Source of the DNA: Bacteroidia bacterium | Lineage (GTDB): Bacteria > Bacteroidota > Bacteroidia > UKL13-3 | Direction of reading: 5' to 3' | Assembly (NCBI GenBank): GCA_019695215.1 | Contig: JAIBAK010000007.1 | Location: 65,149-105,629 of the forward strand | Length of the DNA stretch: 40,481 bases | Part shown: positions 8,611-16,350 of the stretch, one piece after another | How positions within the stretch are numbered: position 1 is the stretch's first letter | How the letters are laid out: every line of letters starts with the position of its first letter | Notes under the pieces: generated by a model | Database searches by the model: none | Seen by the model: the letters and a program-made list of their open reading frames with translations, nothing else | What the model was told of the DNA's origin: nothing | Position numbers and translations under genes: made by a program

Positions 8611-9694
8611 TAAATCATTTAAGAAGATCTATAGGAATGCTTTGGAAAAAGCCGAAGCATTTGCTCTGTGGCGTTTGCCCGATACCACTGCCGTAACGTT
8701 TATTGCTCAATACAGCAAAACAAATGATCAATGGCTTAGCGGAAGTGATGGTTTTATTTTTCATCCGTTTGCCCCCTCTGAAAATTGCCCGGTTATTTTT
8801 ATCAAAGCAGAAGAAAAAATTTCTATTGAAGCAGGCCTAATTCCCGAGGTGAAGGAAATTATAAACGAAGGGTTTTTCCCAAACTCTGCAGCGCAGCAAT
8901 TTGCCGGTAAACCAAACTACCTCCGTTATGTTCAGCAATCAATTGATGCGATTAAAAACGGGCAACTCAATAAAACCGTAGCTGCACGGGCATTCCCTGT
9001 TGGGGCCAAACAACCATTATCACTGCTAACTCTTTTCAAAAAATTGTGTGAGAATTATCCGCAGGCTTTTGTAACGTTGGTTTGCAGCAGGCAAAGTGGT
9101 GTATGGTGCGGAGCCACCCCCGAACTTTTGCTTAAAAACTCCAATGGAAAACTTCAAACCATGGCATTGGCCGGAACAGTATCGGTTGATGAAACCCGCG
9201 GGTGGAGCGAAAAAGAAAAAAAGGAACAGGAGTTTGTGCGCACTTTTATTGAAGAAGCCTTTGAAGAATTAAAAATAACCCCGCATATCTCCCAAACACA
9301 AGAATTAAAGGCCGGCAAAACACTGAAACATCTGGTCAATTATTTTGAGGCGCAACTTCCTTCCGATAATAACTTCAACCGGCTGCAATCAATGATTAAA
9401 GCCCTGCACCCTACCCCCGCAGTGGCCGGATTACCTAAATCAAAAGCCGTTGACTGGATTTTAACTCAGGAGCCTTTGCAACGCTTATACTACAGTGGCT
9501 ACCTTGGCCCTGTGTACAGCAATAATTCATTTGAACTATTTGTAAACCTGAGGTGCATGCAATGGCTTGGGCAGGAAATAATTCTTTATGCCGGAGCCGG
9601 AATTACAACCGATTCGAATCCGGAATCAGAATGGGAAGAGACACAACGGAAAATGCAAACCATTGGCTCAGTTATTCACAACTTGCTCAGCTAA
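8588..9694 (+). CDS. menF: Isochorismate synthase (chorismate-binding family)
   Basis: A protein of up to 368 residues. The C-terminal chorismate-binding domain is clear: ALAGTVSVDETRGWSEKEKKEQEFV, LHPTPAVAGLPK, FELFVNLRCMQW and YAGAGITTDSNPESEWEETQRKM include the acidic and basic residues of the MST enzyme active site. The LHPTPAVAG form and the absence of a glutaminase partner favour isochorismate synthase over anthranilate or aminodeoxychorismate synthase. It converts chorismate to isochorismate for menaquinone. There is no ATG at the start: TTG 8588 or GTG 8603 must be used, both inside the end of menI, so translation is probably coupled. The start codon is the only real uncertainty. Confidence 0.9.
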   Translation: MIIYQVPDKSFKKIYRNALEKAEAFALWRLPDTTAVTFIAQYSKTNDQWLSGSDGFIFHPFAPSENCPVIFIKAEEKISIEAGLIPEVKEIINEGFFPNSAAQQFAGKPNYLRYVQQSIDAIKNGQLNKTVAARAFPVGAKQPLSLLTLFKKLCENYPQAFVTLVCSRQSGVWCGATPELLLKNSNGKLQTMALAGTVSVDETRGWSEKEKKEQEFVRTFIEEAFEELKITPHISQTQELKAGKTLKHLVNYFEAQLPSDNNFNRLQSMIKALHPTPAVAGLPKSKAVDWILTQEPLQRLYYSGYLGPVYSNNSFELFVNLRCMQWLGQEIILYAGAGITTDSNPESEWEETQRKMQTIGSVIHNLLS

Positions 9695-9755
9695 TAATTA
9701 TTTAATCCACCTTCCCTGTACATTTTTGCAGTGATTGATTATTTTGCACACCGGA

Positions 9756-10757
9756 ATGCCAAAAGCACTATTTATTCTAATTTTCACACTTTCAAGTTGC
9801 TTTCTACGGGCGCAGGTTTTGCCCTCGTTTGGCGATTCGCGTACAGCAACCACCGGTATGCAGTTTCTCAAAATTCCGGTTGACGCCCGAGGCATTGCAT
9901 TGGCCGGAGCTGTTTGTGCAACGGTAGCCGACCCCTCGGCCATGTATTGGAATCCAGCCGGAATCACTCATGTAGATACCGGAAAATTTGTATTTCAGCT
10001 CGCACATACCCGTTATTTTGCAAATACCAAAATGAATTATGCTGCCGGAGTTTTTAAGTCCGGCTCCCAGTCATTTGTTGGTATACAGGTACAATCAATG
10101 GATTATGGCGAAATGATGGAAACCACCGAGTTTCAGCCTACCGGAACTGGCCGCACATTTACTATGAGCAATTATTTAATCGGGGCCACTTTTGCCCGCG
10201 TTTTAACAGAAAGTTTCAGCATTGGCCTCACCGGCAAACTGGCACATGAAGGAATTCCCAACGTGGCCCTCAACAACGTCATGTTTGATTTAGGTTTCCA
10301 GTATGCAGTAGGTGTTCGCAACACCAGGTTTTCAGTAACCATGAGCAATTTTGGTTTTAGTGTGAAACCAAAAGGTGAAATACAGTTGCTGGATTTTTCT
10401 ACGGCCACCACTCCTAAAAATTCGTTTGAATCAGTTAGCGTTCCTGCCATTTTTCGCTTAGGAATTTGCACCGATGTGTGGAGAAAAAACCAGCATGCCA
10501 TCACCTCGGCCGTTCAGTTAAATCACCCCACCGATAATAATGAAACTATTGCGCTGGGAGCCGAATACACCTATAAAAGTTTTTTATTTCTGCGCACCGG
10601 ATATGAACTGGGACAGGATGTGCAAAGCTCTCCATCGGCCGGATTTGGCTTTAAACTGCGCAGACGTTTTGGTGGTATTGGCTTTGATTACGGTTTTGTT
10701 CAAAAAAACACCCTTGGGTCTATTCACCGTTTAACTCTTCAGGTCATTCTCAAATAA
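9756..10757 (+). CDS. PorV/PorQ family outer-membrane protein
   Basis: A 333-residue protein with a signal peptide (MPKALFILIFTLSSCFLRAQ). GMQFLKIPVDARGIALAGAVCATVADPSAMYWNPAGI is the signature of the PorV/PorQ (UPF0164, FadL-like) family: a 14-stranded barrel with an N-terminal plug. PorV shuttles cargo from the T9SS translocon to the attachment complex. The rest shows repeating beta-strand blocks and ends in RLTLQVILK. The start is ATG 9756, not the TTG at 9735. A lipoprotein gene begins 1 bp after its stop, so the two are almost certainly one operon. It is not next to porU, so it may be a paralogue rather than PorV itself. Confidence 0.85.
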   Translation: MPKALFILIFTLSSCFLRAQVLPSFGDSRTATTGMQFLKIPVDARGIALAGAVCATVADPSAMYWNPAGITHVDTGKFVFQLAHTRYFANTKMNYAAGVFKSGSQSFVGIQVQSMDYGEMMETTEFQPTGTGRTFTMSNYLIGATFARVLTESFSIGLTGKLAHEGIPNVALNNVMFDLGFQYAVGVRNTRFSVTMSNFGFSVKPKGEIQLLDFSTATTPKNSFESVSVPAIFRLGICTDVWRKNQHAITSAVQLNHPTDNNETIALGAEYTYKSFLFLRTGYELGQDVQSSPSAGFGFKLRRRFGGIGFDYGFVQKNTLGSIHRLTLQVILK

Positions 10758-10758
10758 C

Positions 10759-11982
10759 ATGAAAAAAACAAGTTACGCTTTTATTTTTTTATGTATTTCA
10801 TGCACACTTACCTCGTGCAATTTTTTGTGGGGAAGCAAACAGGATGATACCGTAGATGATATTTTTAAACAGGGAGCCATTGACCCCAATCTGGTTCCGC
10901 AAAATGTGGGCTATGTACCCGTGTTGCCTTTTTTTCAGGGATTTGTTAACCCCACCGATGTATATGTGGGATACGATGAAATGATTTACGTTATTGATGA
11001 CTTCGGGGTGCATGTATTGGATCAGAAGGGAACTTCGTACGTTACTATTCCTATACAGGGTGCCACCGACATTATTCAGGACCGGAGACTACACACGTAT
11101 ATTGCCGGTCGAATTAATGTGATACGCGGAGGAAATCAATACAATTTACCTGCTGTTTTTCATCTTATACATACCGGTAGTACCAACTACCAGATTATTG
11201 ATACACTCATTCATCCCGACTGCGATGTTTCGCGTGCCAGCACAGGTTTCAGAGGTGCCGAAGACGAACAGGTAAAATTTACCGGATTAGCTACGCTGCA
11301 CGATAACACACTTTTTGTGTCACGCACCGGACCTAAAAACGATATCACTTCCTTCTCGCGACCGGATAATGCTATTTTAGTTTACGATGCGGATGGAAAT
11401 AATACCAGCTACTTTGCAGGATTAAGTCCGGGAAGTTCGGGATTGCGTTCCTCCATGGGAATTTCGGCCATTGCCTCTCAGGCAGCACCACCGCAACGTA
11501 CGGTAGGCATCAGCACTTCGCGCGATGTACTCATCACACTCAACGACCCATCAACTGCACTTGAGTTCAGAGTGCTTGCTTTAAACTATTTTGAAGACCC
11601 CGACCTTGGACCTTCTTACCGTGAATCAGCCAACCTGTTGGATTTTGATACTACCAAGGCCAAACGATTTTTATACGAGCCCTTCCGGTTTAAATCGCCC
11701 GAAGACGTGTACATTGCCCCCGATGCTCTTCAATACAGTTTTGTGGTGGATAGCGGGACCGATTCATTTTACCAGTTTACTAACAAAGGGTATGAAGGAG
11801 TAAATGCCCCCGCCACTTATAAAGACCGAAGACAAATTATCGCCTCCTTTGGAGGTTTTGGCAGCGGACCTTTTCAGTTTAAAAATCCCAGTGGCGTGTG
11901 TTATTTTAAACGGGTGGTGTATGTGGCCGATAAAGGCAACGGACGTATTTGCCGTTTTAAATTAAGCACCGATATAGAGTAA
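10759..11982 (+). CDS. Lipoprotein with NHL-like beta-propeller repeats
   Basis: A 407-residue lipoprotein: signal peptide ending LTSC, lipidated Cys at residue 20. Blades resembling NHL repeats can be read near the start (FVNPTDVYVGYDEMIYVID) and at the C-terminus (FKNPSGVCYFKRVVYVADK, then GNGRICRFKL). Weaker Asp- and Gly-rich blades lie between them, consistent with a propeller. No catalytic motif is visible. It directly follows the PorV-like gene (1 bp gap), so the pair may form an outer-membrane barrel plus lipid-anchored propeller complex; that is inference from position only. I cannot name a characterised homologue. Confidence 0.75.
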   Translation: MKKTSYAFIFLCISCTLTSCNFLWGSKQDDTVDDIFKQGAIDPNLVPQNVGYVPVLPFFQGFVNPTDVYVGYDEMIYVIDDFGVHVLDQKGTSYVTIPIQGATDIIQDRRLHTYIAGRINVIRGGNQYNLPAVFHLIHTGSTNYQIIDTLIHPDCDVSRASTGFRGAEDEQVKFTGLATLHDNTLFVSRTGPKNDITSFSRPDNAILVYDADGNNTSYFAGLSPGSSGLRSSMGISAIASQAAPPQRTVGISTSRDVLITLNDPSTALEFRVLALNYFEDPDLGPSYRESANLLDFDTTKAKRFLYEPFRFKSPEDVYIAPDALQYSFVVDSGTDSFYQFTNKGYEGVNAPATYKDRRQIIASFGGFGSGPFQFKNPSGVCYFKRVVYVADKGNGRICRFKLSTDIE

Positions 11983-11984
11983 GG

Positions 11985-12002
11985 CAATGTTGGCAAACAT
12001 TG
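11985..12002. repeat. Perfect 7-bp hairpin between two lipoprotein genes
   Basis: CAATGTT-GGCA-AACATTG lies 2 bp after the preceding stop and before ATG 12018. There is no T tract, so it is not a standard terminator; it could stabilise or attenuate the transcript. Confidence 0.45.
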
Positions 12003-12017
12003 TTCGTTAAGAACAGT

Positions 12018-12815
12018 ATGAGTCTCCCAAATGGTTTATTGGTTCTTGCTACACTAATCCAGTTTGGTTTGCAAGGTTGCCGCCTGCGTAGTAATCCTTA
12101 TACCATTACAGCACCTCAGCCTGAGTGCATGGTTTTTATTTCCGCTTCCTGGCACTACGAAAGCAAAGAACTTCTTTACGGTGCTACCACCTCAAAGCAG
12201 GTACAAATGCTTATTGACAGTCTTCCGTGTACAAAATATCAGGGGTACTGGGAAGGGCCGAACTGGACCGGCATGATGACAATCTGTAACCACCAATTGT
12301 CAACTTATATCCCACGGCAAATGATAAGCTGGGAGAATGATTCATTCTTGAGCAGAAACCTTACTTTATTTAAAAGACATTACACCCGGCAGGGCAAAAC
12401 ACAACTTCTGCACTGGTGCGACTCCCTTGACAAAAAACAATTTCCCTATTACGTAAAGCAGGCTGTTCAACCTGACTCCATGTTTCAGAAAATACAAATC
12501 CATTACCATTTCCCATACAAAAACTCTACTATCAAAAAGTTTGACAAGGCGGTTAGACTCACTCAGGATTCCATTAATGCAATGGTTCAACTTTATCTTC
12601 CCCAAGTACAATTATCCACCCAATGGATTACAAGTGCTTACCGGGATAATACTGTAATGTATGAAGTCAGTGTTTCAACCGATACGCTGATTGATTTTGC
12701 TCCGTGTCTGGCAAACCTCCGCAAAAAACTTCCCGGCATCACTGATTGTAAAACCGATTCCTTAGAACCCTCCATTTATACCCTGATTTATTTTGTTCCT
12801 CAGAAAAAATCATAG
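12018..12815 (+). CDS. Hypothetical lipoprotein
   Basis: A 265-residue protein with a signal sequence ending LQGC (Cys at 21), so a likely lipoprotein. The body is rich in Tyr, Trp and Gln and has no motif I recognise; several Cys residues (CTKY, CNHQ, CDSLD, CLANL, CKTDS) suggest periplasmic disulfides. A TTG at 12000 would fall in the hairpin before the gene, so ATG 12018 is preferred. It stands on the same strand between two other lipoprotein genes and may be part of their transcript or have its own promoter. No function can be assigned. Confidence 0.65.
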   Translation: MSLPNGLLVLATLIQFGLQGCRLRSNPYTITAPQPECMVFISASWHYESKELLYGATTSKQVQMLIDSLPCTKYQGYWEGPNWTGMMTICNHQLSTYIPRQMISWENDSFLSRNLTLFKRHYTRQGKTQLLHWCDSLDKKQFPYYVKQAVQPDSMFQKIQIHYHFPYKNSTIKKFDKAVRLTQDSINAMVQLYLPQVQLSTQWITSAYRDNTVMYEVSVSTDTLIDFAPCLANLRKKLPGITDCKTDSLEPSIYTLIYFVPQKKS

Positions 12816-12834
12816 GAAATATGCAGCCTTTCAT

Positions 12835-12842
12835 TAACTTTG
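12835..12842 (+). promoter_or_regulatory. Possible -7 promoter box before the 12861 gene
   Basis: TAACTTTG matches TAnnTTTG and lies 18 bp before ATG 12861. No matching upstream -33 element was found. Confidence 0.35.
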
Positions 12843-12860
12843 ATTGTCTAAGTTATAGTT

Positions 12861-13298
12861 ATGCGAATTCATTATATAACTCTCTTATTTGTATTGCTAA
12901 CTTTTGCCGGATGTGAATTATTAGAGACTGAGCCGGATTACCATGTAGAGAAGTACTTCGGCACTTATATTTGTCGCTATCATCTTCTGAATAACGGCCA
13001 GGTCTTTGATCCGGATTCAACCAATTTAAGGCGTGATTCAGTACACCTGATTATATCAAGAGGTCAGGATAAAAATGAGTTAATGTATTACACTGCCAAT
13101 GACCCTTTGTTTCCGACTCCGAAATATATCCCTTATGATAAAACTTTACAAACGTTTTATTCCCATACTGAAGGAGTATCACATACCCACAGCAATTGTA
13201 AAATAAATTTCAATGGCGATAGTGTGCGTTTGGATTTTATGCATGGAATGTACAATGCAGAGGCATGGGATGTACTCATTGGAGTAAAGGCTCCTTGA
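12861..13298 (+). CDS. Small hypothetical lipoprotein
   Basis: A 145-residue protein with signal MRIHYITLLFVLLTFAGC, so the lipidated Cys is residue 18. The mature part has FGTYICRYHLLNNGQ and a short beta-rich pattern typical of small lipocalin-like or extracellular lipoproteins of Bacteroidota, but I recognise no family. It starts 45 bp after the preceding gene and is convergent with the Rieske gene (9 bp between stops). Confidence 0.65.
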   Translation: MRIHYITLLFVLLTFAGCELLETEPDYHVEKYFGTYICRYHLLNNGQVFDPDSTNLRRDSVHLIISRGQDKNELMYYTANDPLFPTPKYIPYDKTLQTFYSHTEGVSHTHSNCKINFNGDSVRLDFMHGMYNAEAWDVLIGVKAP

Positions 13299-13307
13299 GT
13301 AAAGTAA

Positions 13308-13655
13308 TTAAAATGGCCACCAGCTTTTTTGTTTGATACCAATATAAACCCCGTCTGTGCGGGTTTCTACTTCATAGTTATTTACAAAATCGCTTTGTAA
13401 ACCCTTCCCTGTTTTTAACTCGTATCGATACCGGTGTATGGGGCATATTACAATTCCATGCTCATCGCATTTTCCCATCCCCAATCTTCCACCCGCGCCA
13501 TGAGGACAACGGTCGTCAACGGCAAAATAGCCATCGGGCAAACGGCCCAAACATACCAGTTTACCCTTTACATCAATGGTGCGAACGGAAAACAGAGCCT
13601 GCGGCTCGTTACCGTCTTCATCAAAATCATAAATCTTGTACCATTTTACAGCCAT
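13308..13655 (-). CDS. Rieske [2Fe-2S] ferredoxin-type protein
   Basis: A 115-residue soluble protein with both Rieske cluster motifs: CPHGAG (Cys50, His52) and CPIHRYRY (Cys71, His74). The cluster should be bound by these two Cys and two His. The length is close to that of NirD or dioxygenase-type ferredoxins. No signal peptide is present, so it is cytoplasmic. It follows a lipoprotein gene by 1 bp, so the pair is probably co-transcribed. No oxygenase or nitrite reductase subunit lies nearby, so its electron partner is unknown. Confidence 0.9.
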   Translation of the reverse strand: MAVKWYKIYDFDEDGNEPQALFSVRTIDVKGKLVCLGRLPDGYFAVDDRCPHGAGGRLGMGKCDEHGIVICPIHRYRYELKTGKGLQSDFVNNYEVETRTDGVYIGIKQKSWWPF

Positions 13656-13656
13656 A

Positions 13657-14124
13657 TTAACGGGGTTTAACCGCGCTAAGCCGTAAACGAATCTGATAAC
13701 TTGACTGATCAGATTTCATCATCAACACCATTGAGGTATCATCCAAATGTTCAATAACGGATGGTTTGGGATTATAATCCTCTTTACTGGTTTTTTTCAT
13801 GGCTGAAGTATTCACTATAATCAACTCCTTGCCGGCATTTTTTAATTCCCAGGTCGCATTACTCGTTTTGCCGTTATAGGTAATTTGCGCAACCCCGTCC
13901 TCATGCAAATCATACAGGGTATTGGTGAGCATGCTGCCCATCACCTCGCGCATGGCATCTTCAAAACCCGCAGCCACCGGGTCACTGCCCATTTTGGTGG
14001 TATCGGTTTTAATAAATTCAACATGGTACACATTCCATTTCTGAATTAACTGCTTTTCTTTACTACGGGTGCAGGAAAGGGCCGCCAGCAGCAGCAAACC
14101 TGCATAAAATCCTTTGTGTTTCAT
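13657..14124 (-). CDS. Lipocalin-like hypothetical lipoprotein
   Basis: A 155-residue protein with signal [18 protein letters not shown] (Cys at 18). The body has the small lipocalin-like layout common in Bacteroidota: [10 protein letters not shown] near the start, [27 protein letters not shown] in the middle, then a C-terminal strand pair. ATG 14124 is chosen; the longer frame from 14160 would put 12 charged residues before the signal. It is divergent from pgk and followed 1 bp later by the Rieske gene. No specific function can be given. Confidence 0.7.
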   Translation of the reverse strand: MKHKGFYAGLLLLAALSCTRSKEKQLIQKWNVYHVEFIKTDTTKMGSDPVAAGFEDAMREVMGSMLTNTLYDLHEDGVAQITYNGKTSNATWELKNAGKELIIVNTSAMKKTSKEDYNPKPSVIEHLDDTSMVLMMKSDQSSYQIRLRLSAVKPR

Positions 14125-14198
14125 TCTGTACAAATATCTTTTTTTCACTGAGAAAACCATACGCTTTTAAATTTTACTCTTCTTCATTATCAGCAAAG

Positions 14199-14229
14199 TT
14201 GTGTGCCTCTATGTATTTTTTTACCTTTG
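14199..14229 (+). promoter_or_regulatory. Promoter of pgk, probably giving a leaderless transcript
   Basis: TTG at 14199-14201, then 20 bp, then TACCTTTG at 14222-14229: a full match to the Bacteroidota -33/-7 arrangement. The ATG lies only 5 bp downstream, so transcription should begin at or next to the start codon. Confidence 0.7.
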
Positions 14230-14234
14230 CCGCC

Positions 14235-15449
14235 ATGAAAACAGTAGATACCTTTAACTTTTCCGGCAAACGGGCTCTGGTGCGTGTTGATTTTAACGTA
14301 CCCTTAGATAAAAAAACTTTAGCTATTACCGATGACTCGCGAATAAAAGCCACCATACCCACACTTAAAAAAATATTAGCCGATGGCGGTTCCTGCATTT
14401 TAATGTCGCACCTGGGCAGGCCTTTGAAAAAACTAAAAGAAGACGGAACGGTAGATTACGAAAAACATTCGCTCAAACACACCATACAACGCACATCTGA
14501 ACTGCTGGGTGTCCCGGTAAAATTTGCCCCGGATTGCATTGGTACGGAAGCAGCCCAGCTGAGTGCCTCGCTGAAACCCGGTGAAGTATTGTTGCTGGAA
14601 AACCTGCGTTTTTACAAGGAAGAAGAAAAAGGTGATGTAAACTTTGCGCAGAAATTAGCAGCCTGTGGCGATGTATACGTAAACGATGCCTTTGGTACAG
14701 CCCACCGTGCACATGCCTCTACCGCCATTATTGCACAATTTTTCCCGCAGGCAAAATGTTTTGGTTATGTAATGGCCAAAGAAGTGGCCAATGCCGAGAA
14801 GGTGATGAAAAATGCCGGACGCCCTTTTACAGCCATTGTGGGCGGTGCCAAAGTTTCGGATAAGTTGCTCATTATAGAAAACCTGCTGAATATTGCCGAC
14901 AATATCATGATTGGGGGCGGTATGGCCTATACTTTTATGAAAGCCATGGGTGGAAAAATAGGAAACTCCCTGTGCGAAGACGACCGCCTGCAGCTCACCA
15001 TCGACCTGATGGAAAAGGCCAAAGCCAAAGGAGTAAACCTGCTATTGCCGGCTGACTCGAAATGCGGAGATAATTTCTCGAACGAAGCAGCCACACAGGT
15101 TACAGACAGCAACCAAATTCCTGACGGTTGGATGGGATTAGATATTGGACCCAAAGCCATTGAAGCATATAAAAAAGTGTTGCTCGATTCTAAAACTATT
15201 TTATGGAACGGACCTATGGGGGTATTTGAGATGAGCAATTTTGAAGCGGGAACCAAAGCCGCAGCCGAAGCAGTGGCTGAAGCAACTGCCAAAGGCGCTT
15301 TCAGTTTAATTGGTGGTGGCGACTCGGCAGCGGCTATCAACAAATTTGGTTTTGAAAGTAAAGTAAGTTACGTGAGTACCGGTGGTGGTGCTTTACTTGA
15401 ATATTTTGAAGGGAAAGAATTACCGGGAATTAAAGCTGTGACGGAATAG
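14235..15449 (+). CDS. pgk: Phosphoglycerate kinase
   Basis: A 404-residue protein covering the whole PGK fold: [14 protein letters not shown] at the start, [52 protein letters not shown] and C-terminal GGGDSAAA for nucleotide binding. It catalyses 1,3-bisphosphoglycerate + ADP to 3-phosphoglycerate + ATP in cytoplasmic glycolysis or gluconeogenesis. ATG 14235 is 5 bp after a good promoter box; the frame upstream to 14199 overlaps that promoter and is rejected. The gene stands alone and ends at a terminator shared with a convergent tRNA cluster. Confidence 0.97.
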   Translation: MKTVDTFNFSGKRALVRVDFNVPLDKKTLAITDDSRIKATIPTLKKILADGGSCILMSHLGRPLKKLKEDGTVDYEKHSLKHTIQRTSELLGVPVKFAPDCIGTEAAQLSASLKPGEVLLLENLRFYKEEEKGDVNFAQKLAACGDVYVNDAFGTAHRAHASTAIIAQFFPQAKCFGYVMAKEVANAEKVMKNAGRPFTAIVGGAKVSDKLLIIENLLNIADNIMIGGGMAYTFMKAMGGKIGNSLCEDDRLQLTIDLMEKAKAKGVNLLLPADSKCGDNFSNEAATQVTDSNQIPDGWMGLDIGPKAIEAYKKVLLDSKTILWNGPMGVFEMSNFEAGTKAAAEAVAEATAKGAFSLIGGGDSAAAINKFGFESKVSYVSTGGGALLEYFEGKELPGIKAVTE

Positions 15450-15473
15450 ACTAAACAATTTCTAATAAATAAA

Positions 15474-15495
15474 AAAAGCCGCTGCCGCGGCTTTT
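15474..15495. terminator. Bidirectional terminator between pgk and the tRNA cluster
   Basis: AAAAGCCGC / GCGGCTTTT hairpin with a 4-nt loop; A tract on the left, T tract on the right, so it can end both the pgk transcript and the minus-strand tRNA transcript. Confidence 0.85.
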
Positions 15496-15500
15496 GGTAG

Positions 15501-15574
15501 TAGTCCCACTTGGGCTCGAACCAAGGACCTACGGTTTAGAAAACCGTTGCTCTATCCAGCTGAGCTATGGGACC
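15501..15574 (-). tRNA. tRNA-Arg (anticodon TCT)
   Basis: A 74-nt cloverleaf read on the minus strand from GGTCCCATAGCTCAGCTGGA. The acceptor arm GGTCCCA pairs with TGGGACT with a terminal G-T wobble; discriminator A; anticodon loop TTTCTAA on stem ACGGT/ACCGT; T loop GGTTCGAGCC. CCA is not encoded. Its first 10 nt overlap the 3' end of the GIY-YIG gene, and its first 34 nt are repeated exactly upstream. Confidence 0.95.
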
Positions 15575-15819
15575 AATTTATCATTATACAAACTTTTCAA
15601 ATATGTCTTTCCGTGTCCACTTTTCAAATACTTTTCTCTTTCACGTGCACTAAGCCTATCTTCAAATTCTTCAACACAGCATAACTCCCATGGTCGATAA
15701 AATTGGGTAGAGGTAGTCATGCCTTTGTTATGTTCAGCCAACCTTCGCTCAACATCTGAAGTCATGCCAACATAAAGTCGGGCATCTTTTGAACTTTTTA
15801 TAACGTATACAAAGAACAT
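15565..15819 (-). CDS. GIY-YIG nuclease family protein inside the tRNA cluster
   Basis: An 84-residue protein of the single-domain GIY-YIG (UPF0213-like) type: FVYVIKSS and LYVGMT form the GIY/YIG pair, ERRLAEHNKG carries the conserved Arg and His, and AREREKYLKSGHGK carries the metal-binding Glu and the basic C-terminal patch. Family members are nucleases; which DNA this one cuts is unknown. The gene lies between an intact tRNA-Arg(TCT) and a copy of that tRNA's 5' 34 nt. Its last codons and TAG stop (KLVP-stop) are read from the intact tRNA's 5' end. It has no obvious promoter of its own and would be carried by the tRNA transcript. The nuclease call is firm; mobility is inferred from the flanking duplication. 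Confidence 0.85.
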   Translation of the reverse strand: MFFVYVIKSSKDARLYVGMTSDVERRLAEHNKGMTTSTQFYRPWELCCVEEFEDRLSAREREKYLKSGHGKTYLKSLYNDKLVP

Positions 15820-15827
15820 CTCTTACT

Positions 15828-15904
15828 AAAACCGTTGCTCCCTGCCTGCCGCGCTCCTAGCCTGTGCTTTGGCAGGCAGGTATCCAGCTGAGCTATGGGA
15901 CCAA
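15828..15904 (-). pseudogene. 5'-half remnant of tRNA-Arg(TCT), interrupted by a 40-bp insertion
   Basis: 15881-15904 matches 15553-15576 and 15828-15840 matches 15540-15552, together 37 identical bases covering 2 nt of leader and tRNA nt 1-34. Identity stops between anticodon positions 34 and 35, where the GIY-YIG leader begins. No 3' half is present, so it cannot make a tRNA. A 40-bp palindromic segment interrupts the D-loop. Confidence 0.9.
15841..15880. repeat. 40-bp palindromic insertion in the tRNA remnant
   Basis: Perfect 10-bp inverted repeats CCTGCCTGCC and GGCAGGCAGG enclose 20 bp. It is absent from the intact tRNA copy, so its borders can be placed to the base. It may be a small non-autonomous repeat element; no second copy was seen in this window. 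Confidence 0.75.
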
Positions 15905-15917
15905 CTGCTTTTAAAGT

Positions 15918-15959
15918 TAAAAGTTCAAAGCTTAACGGCTGTTAAACTTTGAACTTTTA
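15918..15959. repeat. Long hairpin between tRNA-Pro and the tRNA-Arg remnant
   Basis: 13-bp arms (15918-15930 and 15947-15959) continue, after one C-A mismatch, into 5-bp TTAAC/GTTAA with a GGCT loop. There is no downstream T tract. It may be a processing site or an intergenic repeat. Confidence 0.6.
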
Positions 15960-15968
15960 CCCGTTTTG

Positions 15969-16042
15969 TCGGGGTGGCAGGATTCGAACCTACGACCTCC
16001 ACATCCCAAATGTGGCGCGATACCGGGCTACGCTACACCCCG
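15969..16042 (-). tRNA. tRNA-Pro (anticodon TGG)
   Basis: A 74-nt cloverleaf from CGGGGTGTAGCGTAGCCCGG on the minus strand. Acceptor CGGGGTG/CACCCCG, anticodon stem CCACA/TGTGG with loop TTTGGGA, T loop GGTTCGAATC, discriminator A, no encoded CCA. The 93-bp spacer to tRNA-Ser contains only weak hairpins. Confidence 0.96.
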
Positions 16043-16135
16043 AAAAACTCTCAATCTCCTTTCGATTGCTAGCCGAAACGGTAAAGCCGTTGAGAGGCGA
16101 CTTGGCTTCCATTGGCTAACCCGTTGAGTTAGTTG

Positions 16136-16225
16136 CGGAAAGGGAGGGATTCGAACCCTCGATACGACTAAACATCGTATGTCGGTTTAGCAAACCGGTG
16201 GTTTCAGCCACTCACCCACCTTTCC
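16136..16225 (-). tRNA. tRNA-Ser (anticodon GCT)
   Basis: A 90-nt class II tRNA on the minus strand. Acceptor GGAAAGG/CCTTTCC, anticodon GCT in TTGCTAA, a long variable arm (ATACGA/TCGTAT) as expected for Ser, T loop GGTTCGAATC, discriminator G. It is first in the Ser-Pro-Arg cluster. Confidence 0.95.
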
Positions 16226-16350
16226 TTAATGGGACTGCGAAAATAGACAAATTGAACAAAACAACAAAAAGCACCCCGCCCATTTCGCATTGTTTATTAT
16301 TTTTTCAACCTTTTGCATTAAAAGTTGCTAAAAAAAGCAAAATTGCCTGA

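Noticed and set aside
10172..10504. 110-residue minus-strand frame opposite the PorV-like gene
   Set aside because: Antisense shadow with no signal, motif or promoter box.
15494..15700. 68-residue plus-strand frame crossing tRNA-Arg and the GIY-YIG gene
   Set aside because: It reads the tRNA in antisense and has no family resemblance.
15828..15904. A second complete tRNA-Arg gene
   Set aside because: Only nt 1-34 are present, interrupted by 40 bp, with no 3' half; it cannot fold into a tRNA.
16043..16135. An extra small RNA gene between tRNA-Pro and tRNA-Ser
   Set aside because: Only weak short hairpins are present; no T loop, acceptor pairing or terminator.
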